Shown: piece by piece, positions 34,994 to 42,676 of the stretch
Layout: the number at the start of each line of letters is the position of its first letter
Numbering within the stretch: position 1 is the first letter of the stretch
Source of the DNA: Streptomyces roseolilacinus
GTDB lineage: Bacteria; Actinomycetota; Actinomycetes; Streptomycetales; Streptomycetaceae
Length of the DNA stretch: 64,000 nt
NCBI RefSeq assembly: GCF_014649335.1
Contig: NZ_BMSV01000017.1
Span: 1-64,000, forward strand
Reading direction: 5' to 3'
Position numbers and translations under genes: made by a program
Notes under the pieces: generated by a model
Seen by the model: the letters and a program-made list of their open reading frames with translations, nothing else
The model's database searches: none
Told to the model about the DNA's origin: nothing

Positions 34994-36276
34994 GCGAGCT
35001 TCCCGTCCATGAGCGTTGCCCTGCCCCGCAGGAAGGTGTGGGTGACGCGTCCCGGCAGCTCGCGGCCCTCGTAGGGGGTGTTGCGGCTGCGGGAGGCGAA
35101 GTCCGCGGGGTCCACGGTCCCACGGTATGCCGGATCGACCAGCGTCAGGTTCGCGGGCTCGCCTGCCGAGACGGGGCGGCCGTGGCCGGTGGCGCCGCCG
35201 ATCCGGGCGGGGGCGAAGGACATGCGGTCGGCGACGGCCGCCCAGTCGAGGAGGCCGGTGTCGACCATCGTGTGCTGGACCACGGACAGCGCGGTCTCCA
35301 GGCCGACCATGCCCATGGCGGCGGCGGCCCACTCGCAGTCCTTGTCCTCGTGCGGGTGCGGGGCGTGGTCGGTGGCGACGATGTCGATCGTGCCGTCGGC
35401 GAGCGCCTCGCGCAGGGCCGTCACGTCGCGCTCGGTGCGCAGCGGCGGGTTGACCTTGTAGACCGGGTCGTACGTGCGGACCATCTCGTCGGTGAGGAGG
35501 AGGTGGTGCGGGGTGACCTCGGCGGTGACGTCGATGCCGCGGGACTTGGCCCAGCGGACGATCTCGACGGAGCCGGCGGTCGACAGGTGGCAGATGTGGA
35601 CGCGGGAGCCGACGTGCTCGGCGAGGAGGACGTCGCGGGCGATGATCGACTCCTCGGCGACGGCGGGCCAGCCGCCGAGGCCGAGCTCGGCGGAGACGAC
35701 GCCCTCGTTCATCTGGGCGCCCTCGGTGAGCCGGGGCTCCTGGGCGTGCTGGGCGACGACGCCGCCGAACGCCTTCACGTACTCCAGGGCCCGGCGCATG
35801 ATCACGGCGTCGTCGACGCACTTGCCGTCGTCGGAGAAGACGGTGACGCCGGCGGCGGACTCGTGCATGGCGCCGAGCTCGGCGAGCTTCCTGCCCTCCA
35901 GGCCGACGGTGACGGCGCCGATGGGCTGCACGTCGCAGTAGCCGTGCTCGCGGCCGAGGCGCCAGACCTGCTCGACGACGCCGGCGGTGTCGGCGACGGG
36001 GAAGGTGTTGGCCATGGCGAAGACGGCCGTGTAGCCGCCGCTCGCGGCGGCGCGGGTGCCGGTGAGGACGGTCTCGGAGTCCTCACGGCCGGGCTCGCGC
36101 AGGTGGGTGTGGAGGTCGACGAGGCCGGGCAGCAGGATCAGTCCCTCGGCCTCGACGACGGTGGCGCCCTCGGCGCTCAGGCCGGTGCCGACCTCGGCGA
36201 TCGTCTCGCCGTCGACGAGGACGTCGCGGACCTCGCCGCCGAGGACCTTCGCACCACGGATCAGGGTCTTGCTCAT
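34990..36276 (-). CDS. pyrC: Dihydroorotase
   Basis: 428 residues, class-I amidohydrolase type. Metal-binding LPGLVDLHTHLREPG, substrate motif FAMANTFPVADT, further His ligands in VVAQHAQEP and RVHICHLST, and the Asp in ATDHAPHPHEDKD. It closes carbamoyl aspartate to dihydroorotate. ATG at 36276, 6 bp after the pyrB stop; its stop overlaps the next gene by 4 bp. Confidence 0.96.
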   Translation of the reverse strand: MSKTLIRGAKVLGGEVRDVLVDGETIAEVGTGLSAEGATVVEAEGLILLPGLVDLHTHLREPGREDSETVLTGTRAAASGGYTAVFAMANTFPVADTAGVVEQVWRLGREHGYCDVQPIGAVTVGLEGRKLAELGAMHESAAGVTVFSDDGKCVDDAVIMRRALEYVKAFGGVVAQHAQEPRLTEGAQMNEGVVSAELGLGGWPAVAEESIIARDVLLAEHVGSRVHICHLSTAGSVEIVRWAKSRGIDVTAEVTPHHLLLTDEMVRTYDPVYKVNPPLRTERDVTALREALADGTIDIVATDHAPHPHEDKDCEWAAAAMGMVGLETALSVVQHTMVDTGLLDWAAVADRMSFAPARIGGATGHGRPVSAGEPANLTLVDPAYRGTVDPADFASRSRNTPYEGRELPGRVTHTFLRGRATLMDGKLA

Positions 36277-36282
36277 GCTGGG

Positions 36283-37266
36283 TTACTTCTCCTCGGTACG
36301 GGACGACGGCTGGGTGACGGCGGGTTCGTTGCCACCGAGCAGCAGGTAGAGGACGGCCATGCGGGTGAAGACGCCGTTGGCGACCTGCTCGACGACGGTG
36401 CAGCGGGGGGAGTCGGCGACCTCGGCGGTGATCTCCATGCCGCGGACCATGGGGCCGGGGTGCATGACGACGGCGTGCTCGGGGATCCTCGCCATGCGCT
36501 CGGCGTCGAGGCCGTAGCGGCGGGAGTACTCGCGCTCGGTGGGGAAGAACGCGGCGTTCATCCGCTCGCGCTGGACGCGCAGCATCATGACGGCGTCGCA
36601 CTTGGGCAGGGCGCTGTCGAGGTCGTACGACACCTCGCAGGGCCAGCTGTCGACGCCGACGGGCACCAGGGTGGGCGGGGCGACGAGGGTGACCTCGGCC
36701 CCCAGGGTGTGGAGCAGGTCGACGTTGGAGCGGGCGACGCGGCTGTGGAGGACGTCGCCGACGATGGTGACGCGCCGGCCGGACAGGTCCTGGCCGATGC
36801 CGGCGTCGTGGCCGACGAGGCGGCGGCGCAGGGTGAAGGCGTCGAGGAGGGCCTGGGTGGGGTGCTGGTGGGTGCCGTCGCCGGCGTTGATCACGGGGGC
36901 GTCGATCCAGCCGGAGTTGGCGAGCCGGTAGGGGGCGCCGGAGGCGCTGTGCCGGATGACGACGGCGTCGACGCCCATGGCGGCGAGGGTCTGGGCGGTG
37001 TCCTTGAGGGACTCCCCCTTGGAGACGCTGGAGCCCTTGGCGGAGAAGTTGATGACGTCGGCGGAGAGGCGCTTCTCGGCGGCCTCGAAGGAGATCCGGG
37101 TACGGGTCGAGTCCTCGAAGAAGAGGTTGCAGATCGTCCGGCCGCGGAGGGTGGGCAGCTTCTTGATCGGCCGGTCGGCCATGCGGGCCATTTCCTCGGC
37201 GGTGTCGAGGACGAGGACGGCGTCGTCCCTGGTGAGGTCGGCGGCCGAGATGAGGTGGCGCTTCAT
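36283..37266 (-). CDS. pyrB: Aspartate carbamoyltransferase catalytic subunit
   Basis: 327 residues. Carbamoyl-phosphate site FFEDSTRTRISFEAAEKRLS, then KGESLKDTAQTLAAMG, GDGTHQHPTQALLDAFTL and the C-terminal MHPGPMVRGMEI. It condenses carbamoyl phosphate with aspartate. No pyrI regulatory gene is seen, as expected for Gram-positive bacteria. ATG at 37266 starts the conserved MKRHLISAADL; the longer upstream frame is Arg/Pro/Ala low complexity from the GC-rich 207-bp gap 37267-37473 after pyrR, which contains no gene. Confidence 0.96.
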   Translation of the reverse strand: MKRHLISAADLTRDDAVLVLDTAEEMARMADRPIKKLPTLRGRTICNLFFEDSTRTRISFEAAEKRLSADVINFSAKGSSVSKGESLKDTAQTLAAMGVDAVVIRHSASGAPYRLANSGWIDAPVINAGDGTHQHPTQALLDAFTLRRRLVGHDAGIGQDLSGRRVTIVGDVLHSRVARSNVDLLHTLGAEVTLVAPPTLVPVGVDSWPCEVSYDLDSALPKCDAVMMLRVQRERMNAAFFPTEREYSRRYGLDAERMARIPEHAVVMHPGPMVRGMEITAEVADSPRCTVVEQVANGVFTRMAVLYLLLGGNEPAVTQPSSRTEEK

Positions 37267-37473
37267 CTGGGTGTTCTCCGTGGGGTGTGGAGGTCGGTTC
37301 CGGGCGTGCCGGGCGGGGGCGCGGCGTGCCGGGCGGCCGGGCGCGGGCGGGCGCCGGCCGGGGGCCGGTGCGCCGCCGTGCCGCGGGCGGCCCGGGGCCC
37401 GCGCGGGCGCCGGAGCCCGTACCGCGGGACGGGCCGCGGGGGCGCGGGACACGCGGGCGGGCCGCGCCGGTGG

Positions 37474-38049
37474 CTACTTCTCGCCGGTCGGGGCGGGCTC
37501 GCGGACGCCGAGCAGCACGGCGTCGCGGCCGTCCTCCTCGGAGAGCTGGACCTTGACCGTCTCGCGCAGCGACGTGGGGAGGTTCTTGCCGACGTAGTCG
37601 GCGCGGATGGGCAGCTCCCGGTGGCCGCGGTCGACCAGGACGGCGAGCTGTACGGCGCGGGGGCGGCCGAGGTCGCCGAGCGCGTCGAGCGCGGCGCGGA
37701 TGGTGCGGCCGGAGAACAGCACGTCGTCGACGAGGACCACCAGGCAGCGGTCGATGCCGTCACCGGGGATGTCGGTGCGGGCCAGGGCGCGTGCCGGGCG
37801 CAGGCGCAGGTCGTCGCGGTACATCGTGATGTCGAGGGAGCCGACCGGCGTGGCGCGGCCGGTGATCTGCTCCAGCTTCTCGGCCAGGCGCCGGGCGAGG
37901 AACACGCCGCGCGTGGGGATGCCGAGGAGGACGACGTCGTCGGCGCCCTTGGCGCGTTCGACGATCTCGTGGGCGATGCGGGTCAGGACCCGCGCGATGT
38001 CCGGACCCTCGAGGACGGGGCGGGCATCGGACTGCTGAGGGGCGTCCAT
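37474..38049 (-). CDS. pyrR: PyrR bifunctional regulator/uracil phosphoribosyltransferase
   Basis: 191 residues. PRTase motif VVLVDDVLFSGRTIRAALDAL, N-terminal DIARVLTRIAHEIVERAKGAD, and RGVFLARRLAEKLEQI are characteristic. PyrR binds pyr mRNA when UMP is high. It heads the operon pyrR-pyrB-pyrC-orf-carA-carB-pyrD-pyrF. A PyrR-type loop lies between its promoter and Shine-Dalgarno, so it should repress its own translation and perhaps that of the operon. ATG at 38049, with GGAGG 10 nt upstream. Confidence 0.96.
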   Translation of the reverse strand: MDAPQQSDARPVLEGPDIARVLTRIAHEIVERAKGADDVVLLGIPTRGVFLARRLAEKLEQITGRATPVGSLDITMYRDDLRLRPARALARTDIPGDGIDRCLVVLVDDVLFSGRTIRAALDALGDLGRPRAVQLAVLVDRGHRELPIRADYVGKNLPTSLRETVKVQLSEEDGRDAVLLGVREPAPTGEK

Positions 38050-38069
38050 ACGGAACGGACCTCCTTCTC

Positions 38070-38083
38070 CGCCTCACGGGACG
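38070..38083 (-). promoter_or_regulatory. PyrR RNA-binding loop in the pyrR leader
   Basis: The minus-strand sequence CGTCCCGTGAGGCG matches 12 of 14 positions of the PyrR loop consensus ARUCCNGNGAGGYU, and CCG/CGG flanks form a short closing stem. It lies only 5 bases before the GGAGG of pyrR (38060-38064), so PyrR bound here would block ribosome access, as reported for mycobacterial pyrR, rather than act by a terminator. Confidence 0.72.
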
Positions 38084-38157
38084 GATCTTAAAGGACGTCG
38101 GAATTGCGTCTTCAACCGTACCAGGGTCCGGAGGGGGCCCGGTACGGACCGTTCGGC

Positions 38158-38200
38158 TTGACGCACCCCCGTAACGCTGCGTAACCTCACAGTGAGTTAC
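38158..38200 (+). promoter_or_regulatory. bldD promoter with overlapping BldD-type operator
   Basis: TTGACG (38158-38163) and TAACCT (38182-38187) are 18 bp apart, a good HrdB-type promoter. The imperfect palindrome GTAACCTCACAGTGAGTTAC (38181-38200) covers the -10 and start region and contains the TCAC/GTGA half-sites of BldD boxes. This fits known autorepression of bldD. The ATG follows 47 bp later, after CAGGGAG. Confidence 0.75.
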
Positions 38201-38247
38201 CAGCCACGCGGCGGAGCCGCACGTTGTAACAGTGTCCAGGGAGCTAT

Positions 38248-38748
38248 ATGTCCAGCGAATACGCAAAACAGCTCGGGGCCAAGCTCCGTGCCATCCGCAC
38301 CCAGCAGGGCCTGTCCCTCCACGGTGTGGAGGAGAAGTCCCAGGGCCGCTGGAAGGCCGTCGTGGTCGGTTCGTACGAGCGCGGCGACCGTGCCGTGACC
38401 GTGCAGCGTCTCGCCGAGCTGGCCGACTTCTACGGCGTCCCGGTGCAGGAGCTGCTGCCGGGGACCACGCCGGGCGGCGCCGCCGAGCCGCCGCCGAAGC
38501 TGGTCCTGGACCTGGAGCGCCTGGCCCACGTCCCGCAGGAGAAGGCGGGCCCGCTGCAGCGCTACGCGGCGACGATCCAGTCGCAGCGCGGCGACTACAA
38601 CGGCAAGGTGCTGTCGATCCGCCAGGACGACCTGCGCACGCTGGCGGTCATCTACGACCAGTCCCCCTCGGTCCTGACCGAGCAGCTGATCAGCTGGGGC
38701 GTCCTGGACGCCGACGCCCGCCGCGCGGTCGCCCACGAGGAGGGCTGA
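38248..38748 (+). CDS. bldD: Developmental master regulator BldD
   Basis: 166 residues. The N-terminal XRE-type HTH (residues about 8-70: LGAKLRAIRTQQGLSLHGVE, then VVGSYERGDRAVTVQRLAELA) binds DNA; the C-terminal domain carries the cyclic-di-GMP signature RGD at 114-116, eight residues, then RQDD at 125-128. BldD bound to tetrameric c-di-GMP dimerises and represses sporulation genes during vegetative growth. All ligand residues are intact. It is divergent from pyrR and followed by stem-loops at 38771 and 38867. Confidence 0.98.
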   Translation: MSSEYAKQLGAKLRAIRTQQGLSLHGVEEKSQGRWKAVVVGSYERGDRAVTVQRLAELADFYGVPVQELLPGTTPGGAAEPPPKLVLDLERLAHVPQEKAGPLQRYAATIQSQRGDYNGKVLSIRQDDLRTLAVIYDQSPSVLTEQLISWGVLDADARRAVAHEEG

Positions 38749-38770
38749 CCCCCGCAGAAACGTTGCCGCC

Positions 38771-38803
38771 GGAGGGCGGTCCCGCCGGCCGGGGCCGCCC
38801 TCC
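38771..38803 (+). terminator. Stem-loop after bldD
   Basis: GGAGGGCGG (38771-38779) and CCGCCCTCC (38795-38803) form a perfect 9-bp stem starting 22 bp after the bldD stop. Confidence 0.55.
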
Positions 38804-38866
38804 CACCCGTCCGCGCCGGCGGGGCGAGGACACGGTCCGCGCCGGCGGCCGGGAGCGCGCAGAAGG

Positions 38867-38897
38867 AAGGGCCCGCAGCGGATGCTGCGGGCCCTTT
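38867..38897. terminator. Bidirectional terminator between bldD and nusB
   Basis: AAGGGCCCGCAGC and GCTGCGGGCCCTT form a perfect 13-bp stem with a GGAT loop. Followed by TTTCC on the plus strand and preceded by AAGG, it should work for bldD and for the convergent nusB end, 6 bp from the nusB stop. Confidence 0.7.
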
Positions 38898-38902
38898 CCT
38901 CG

Positions 38903-39331
38903 TCAGTTCCGGCGGAGGCTCGGCTTCAGGTCCTTGAAGCGGGCCAGCAGACCGTTGACGAACGACGGCGAGTCGTCCGTGGAGAACTCCTTGGCGAGCT
39001 GGACCGCCTCGTCGATGGCCACCGCGTCGGGCGTGGCGTCGACCCAGAGCAGCTCGTACGCGCCGAGGCGCAGGATGTTCCGGTCGACGACCGGCATCCG
39101 GTCGAGTGTCCAGCCCACCGCGTAGGTGGCGATGAGCTCGTCGATGCGCTCGGAGTACTGCGCGTACCCCTCCACGAGCTCCATCGTGTACTCGTTGACC
39201 GGCGGCTGCCGGTCGTCGGACCGGGCGTGCCGGATCCAGTCCGCGAGCACCTCCTGCACGGACGCACCGCGCTGGTCGGCCTCGAAGAGGATCTGGAAGG
39301 CGCGCTTGCGGGCCTTGTTGCGGGCAGCCAC
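38903..39331 (-). CDS. nusB: Transcription antitermination factor NusB
   Basis: 142 residues, all-helical NusB domain: ARNKARKRAFQILFEADQRG at the N-terminus, then DRNILRLGAYELLWV and DEAVQLAKEFSTDDSPSFVN with GLLARF. With NusE it binds boxA in rRNA leaders. GTG at 39331 is only 2 bp after efp, so the two are coupled. It ends the long minus-strand array that starts near 52.4 kb. Confidence 0.96.
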   Translation of the reverse strand: MAARNKARKRAFQILFEADQRGASVQEVLADWIRHARSDDRQPPVNEYTMELVEGYAQYSERIDELIATYAVGWTLDRMPVVDRNILRLGAYELLWVDATPDAVAIDEAVQLAKEFSTDDSPSFVNGLLARFKDLKPSLRRN

Positions 39332-39333
39332 GG

Positions 39334-39900
39334 TTAGCTGTTCACCCGGCCGAGGTAGTCGCTCGTGCGGGTGTCGACCTTGATCTTCTCACCGGTGGTG
39401 ATGAAGAGCGGGACCTGGATCTGGTGGCCGGTCTCCAGCGTGGCGGGCTTGGTGCCGCCGGTGGAGCGGTCGCCCTGGACGCCCGGCTCGGTCTCCTGGA
39501 TCGTCAGCTCGACGGCGGCGGGCAGCTCGACGTACAGCACCTCGCCCTCGTGGGTGGCGACGGTGGCGGTGAAGCCCTCGATCAGGAAGTTCGCGGCGTC
39601 GCCGACGGCGGGGCGGGAGACGTGCAGCTGGTCGTACGTCTGCATGTCCATGAAGACGAAGTAGTCGCCGTCCATGTACGAGAACTGCATGTCACGGCGG
39701 TCGACGGTGGCCGTCTCGACCTTGACACCGGCGTTGAAGGTCTTGTCGACGATCTTCCCGGAGAGCACGTTCTTGAGCTTGGTGCGCACGAAGGCCGGGC
39801 CCTTGCCGGGCTTGACGTGCTGGAACTCGACGACGGACCACAGCTGGTCGTTGTCGAGCTTGAGCACCATGCCGTTCTTGAGGTCGTTCGTGGTGGCCAC
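39334..39900 (-). CDS. efp: Elongation factor P
   Basis: 188 residues, three beta-barrel domains: KOW-like N-domain (TNDLKNGMVLKLDNDQLWSV), OB domain 2 and OB domain 3 (ELTIQETEPGVQGDRSTGGT, VPLFITTGEKIKVDTRTSDYLGR). It relieves ribosome stalling at polyproline. The loop tip reads HVKPGKGPAFV, with the Lys at the usual functional position; no EpmA/EpmB modification genes are nearby, and unmodified Lys is typical of actinobacteria. GTG start at 39900. Confidence 0.97.
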   Translation of the reverse strand: MATTNDLKNGMVLKLDNDQLWSVVEFQHVKPGKGPAFVRTKLKNVLSGKIVDKTFNAGVKVETATVDRRDMQFSYMDGDYFVFMDMQTYDQLHVSRPAVGDAANFLIEGFTATVATHEGEVLYVELPAAVELTIQETEPGVQGDRSTGGTKPATLETGHQIQVPLFITTGEKIKVDTRTSDYLGRVNS

Positions 39901-39957
39901 GGTTGCGGAATCTCCTGGACTGACGCTGGTGGACGACCGAGGAAGGCACGGTACGCG

Positions 39958-41070
39958 CTAGAGCGCGAGCAGCTCCTTGGTCGTGATGGTGAGTAGCTCG
40001 GGTCCGCCGTCCGCCTCCTGGCGTACGACGAGCGTGTCATCGATCCGGACTCCGCCCCGTCCCGGGAGGTGGACCCCCGGTTCGACGGTGACCGGCACGC
40101 AAGCGTCCAGTTTACCCATGGCCGAGGGGGACAGCTGCGGGTCCTCCTCGATTTCGAGGCCGACGCCGTGCCCGAGGGACGGCGCGAGGCCGTCGCCGTA
40201 GCCCGCGGAGTCCAGGAGCTGGCGGGCGGCCCGGTCGACGTCCCGGTAGGCGGTGCCGGGCGCGAGCGCCTCGCGCGCGGCGCGCTGCGCGGTGAAGACG
40301 AGGTCGTACAGCTCGATCTGCCAGTCGGCGGGGGCCGTGCCGATGACGAACGTGCGGCCGATCTCGCAGCGGTACCCGCGGTAGTTGGCGCCCAGGCAGA
40401 CGGAGAGGAAGTCGCCCTCCTCGACGCGGCGGTCGGAGGGGCGGTGGCGACCGCGGCCGGAGTGGGGGCCGGTGGCCACCGAGGTGGGGAAGGCGGGGCC
40501 GTCGGCGCCGTGGTCGACGAGGCGCCGCTCCAGCTCCAGGGCGAGGTGGCGTTCGGTGCGGCCGACGAGGATGGACTCCAGGAGCTCGCCGAGGGCCTGG
40601 TCGGTGATCTCGGCGGCGATGCGCAGGCAGGTGATCTCCTCGTCGTCCTTGACGAGCCGCTCCTGCTCGACGCAGGTCCCGAGGTCCTCCAGGCGCAGCC
40701 GCGGGGCGGCGGAGCCGATGGCGCGGTACCGGGCGACGCTCAGGTGCCGCTCCTCCACCGCGAGGACGTCGGCGTCCGCCCGGCGGGCGAGGTCGGCGGC
40801 GGTGACGGCGGGGTCGCCGCCGGAGGGCGGGAGGACCGTGAGCCGCAGCGCCTCGTCGACGCGCCCCTCGACGGGGTCGCCGGTGGGGGGCTGGGGGCAC
40901 AACAGCGCGTCCCCGTCCGCGTCCCCGCCGAGCAGCAGCACGGCACCGGGCGGTGAAGCGCCCGTGAGGTAGCGGACGTTGGCGGGGCGGGAGACCAGCG
41001 CCGCCGCAGATCCGGCCGCCGCGCACCGGTCGCGCAGCCGCCCTCGGCGGTCCGCATGCACCTGGGACAT
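39958..41070 (-). CDS. M24-family (Xaa-Pro) peptidase homologue with altered metal ligands
   Basis: 370 residues. The N-terminal creatinase-like domain (ALVSRPANVRYLTGASPPGAVLL) and C-terminal pita-bread fold are complete. Of the five canonical ligands only two are unchanged: H301 (LGHGVGLEI) and E330 (VTVEPG). The two Asp positions are C225 (FLSVCLGANYRGY) and E236 (RCEIGRTF), and the second Glu is D344 (VRIDDTLVV). Activity as a dinuclear aminopeptidase is therefore doubtful. ATG at 41070 is chosen over a longer artificial frame. It stands upstream of efp, where pepP-type genes are often found. Confidence 0.85.
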   Translation of the reverse strand: MSQVHADRRGRLRDRCAAAGSAAALVSRPANVRYLTGASPPGAVLLLGGDADGDALLCPQPPTGDPVEGRVDEALRLTVLPPSGGDPAVTAADLARRADADVLAVEERHLSVARYRAIGSAAPRLRLEDLGTCVEQERLVKDDEEITCLRIAAEITDQALGELLESILVGRTERHLALELERRLVDHGADGPAFPTSVATGPHSGRGRHRPSDRRVEEGDFLSVCLGANYRGYRCEIGRTFVIGTAPADWQIELYDLVFTAQRAAREALAPGTAYRDVDRAARQLLDSAGYGDGLAPSLGHGVGLEIEEDPQLSPSAMGKLDACVPVTVEPGVHLPGRGGVRIDDTLVVRQEADGGPELLTITTKELLAL

Positions 41071-41183
41071 GTCCCGAGCGTACGAGCGAACGCGCGCCCC
41101 GGCAGTTCCAGCACGGCCGACCGTGGTGCGGGAGGCCGGGCGGCCGGTGTGGCGGGCGGCCCCGCCGCGGGGGCCGCCGCCGC

Positions 41184-42089
41184 TCACCAGCTCGGCGGGC
41201 TCGTCAGGGAACGGGCCAGCACCTCGTCGAGGACCCGGGCCGTCGTCTCCACGTCGTAGTTCGAGTTGTCGATGATCGGCAGGCCCGAGGCGTGCCAGCC
41301 GGCCATGCGGCCGTGGATGCCCGCGACCTCCTCGTCGGACAGGCGCCGGTTGCCGCTGCGCTCGGCGTTGCGCTCCAGGACGATCTCCAGGCCGGGCAGC
41401 AGGACCACGGGCAGCAGGCCCGGGCCGACGTGCCGCTTCCAGCCGCCGAGGCCCACGACCGGGCGGTCGGGGAAGACCGCGTCGTCGAGGATGCAGGAGA
41501 TGCCGTTCGCCAGGAAGTTGCGCGCGGCGAAGCCGCAGGTGCGGCGGGCCAGCCGGTACTGGGCCTCGGACTGGTCGTTCCACCCCGACTGCGGGTCGGC
41601 GAACCCGGCGCACACCCATTCGCGCACGTCGTCGAGGCTGATGTGGGCGGTCGGCACCCGGCGGTGCCGCGCCCAGTGCCGGGCGACGGTCGTCTTCCCG
41701 GCTCCCGCGGGGCCTATGAGGAGGACGGCCAGGGTGGCGGTGCCCGTGCCCGGGGACGGTCCCGCCCCCGGCTCCGCGGCCGGCGGCGGCGTGACCGGGG
41801 CCACCGGCGGCAGGTGGATGTGGCCCGTCGTGTCGCGCGCGGGGGGCGCCGCCGGGGGGTGGTGCGGGGCCGGCCAGGCGGGGCCGGACGTCTGCGGCAC
41901 GGGCGGCGGGGCCTGCGGCGGCATCGGCTGCCGGTGCGGCGCCTGTCCCCCGGGCGCGTGCGGGGGCGGGCCCTGCGGCGCCGGGGCGTGCGGGGGCGGG
42001 CCGGGGTGGTGTGCCTGCTGGGGCCACCCGGCCGCCGTGTTCCCCGGCTGGTGGGGCGGCGGCAGCGGGGCCCCCACTGCGTGCTGCAT
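41184..42089 (-). CDS. P-loop ATP/GTP-binding protein with Pro/His-rich N-terminus
   Basis: 301 residues. The first about 110 are Pro/His/Gly/Ala-rich and probably disordered. The kinase-like AAA_33 domain (about 120-295) has Walker A LLIGPAGAGKTTVARHWA, then AHISLDDVREWVCAGFADP, a DDAVFPDRP region resembling Walker B, and a lid with LERNAERSGNRRLSDEEVAG. Such zeta-toxin/CPT-like kinases phosphorylate small molecules or nucleotides; the substrate here is unknown. It lies between aroQ and the M24 gene on the same strand. Confidence 0.85.
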   Translation of the reverse strand: MQHAVGAPLPPPHQPGNTAAGWPQQAHHPGPPPHAPAPQGPPPHAPGGQAPHRQPMPPQAPPPVPQTSGPAWPAPHHPPAAPPARDTTGHIHLPPVAPVTPPPAAEPGAGPSPGTGTATLAVLLIGPAGAGKTTVARHWARHRRVPTAHISLDDVREWVCAGFADPQSGWNDQSEAQYRLARRTCGFAARNFLANGISCILDDAVFPDRPVVGLGGWKRHVGPGLLPVVLLPGLEIVLERNAERSGNRRLSDEEVAGIHGRMAGWHASGLPIIDNSNYDVETTARVLDEVLARSLTSPPSW

Positions 42090-42214
42090 CCGGTGCCACT
42101 CCGTCTCGTACGACTGACGCTGATCGGGCGGCCGTTCGACGGCGCGCCGCTACCGAACCGTACCCTCCCGGCCCGTCGGACGGTGAACGCGCCGGGAGGG
42201 TTCCGGAACGTCCG

Positions 42215-42676
42215 TCAGTCCGTCAACTCGTCGGCCAGGGCGCGCAGCGCGAGCCGGTACGACCCGATGCCGAAGCCCGCGACCGTCCCCGTGGCGACCG
42301 CCGCGACGACCGAGGTGTGCCGGAACTCCTCGCGGGCGTACGGGTTCGAGATGTGCACCTCGATCAGCGGCGCCGTCCGCTGGGCGGCCGCGTCCCGCAG
42401 CGCGTACGAGTAGTGCGTGAAGGCGCCCGGGTTCAGAACGACCGGAATCGAGCGGTCGGCCGCCTCGTGCAGCCAGCGGACCAGCTCGCCCTCGTCGTTC
42501 GTCTCCCGCACGTCGACGTCGAAGCCGAGGCCCTTGCCGAGCGTCCGGCAGGTCTCCACCAGGCCGGCGTAGGACGTGGCGCCGTACACGTCGGGCTCGC
42601 GCGAGCCGAGCCGGCCGAGGTTCGGCCCGTTCAGGACGTACACCGTGCGGACGTCGCCGCGCGTGCGGTCCTTCAC
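42215..42676 (-). CDS. aroQ: Type II 3-dehydroquinate dehydratase
   Basis: 153 residues, dodecameric type-II family length. Signatures VLNGPNLGRLGSREPDVYG with the lid arginine and catalytic Tyr, NPGAFTHYSYALRDA and EVHISNPYAREEFRHTS are all present. It dehydrates 3-dehydroquinate to 3-dehydroshikimate. GTG at 42676 overlaps the aroB stop as GTGA. It is the last shikimate gene of the cluster. Confidence 0.95.
   Translation of the reverse strand: MKDRTRGDVRTVYVLNGPNLGRLGSREPDVYGATSYAGLVETCRTLGKGLGFDVDVRETNDEGELVRWLHEAADRSIPVVLNPGAFTHYSYALRDAAAQRTAPLIEVHISNPYAREEFRHTSVVAAVATGTVAGFGIGSYRLALRALADELTD

Noticed and set aside
37267..37473. Second PyrR site or attenuator between pyrR and pyrB
   Set aside because: The gap is extremely GC-rich with many small hairpins, but no sequence matching the PyrR loop consensus was found.
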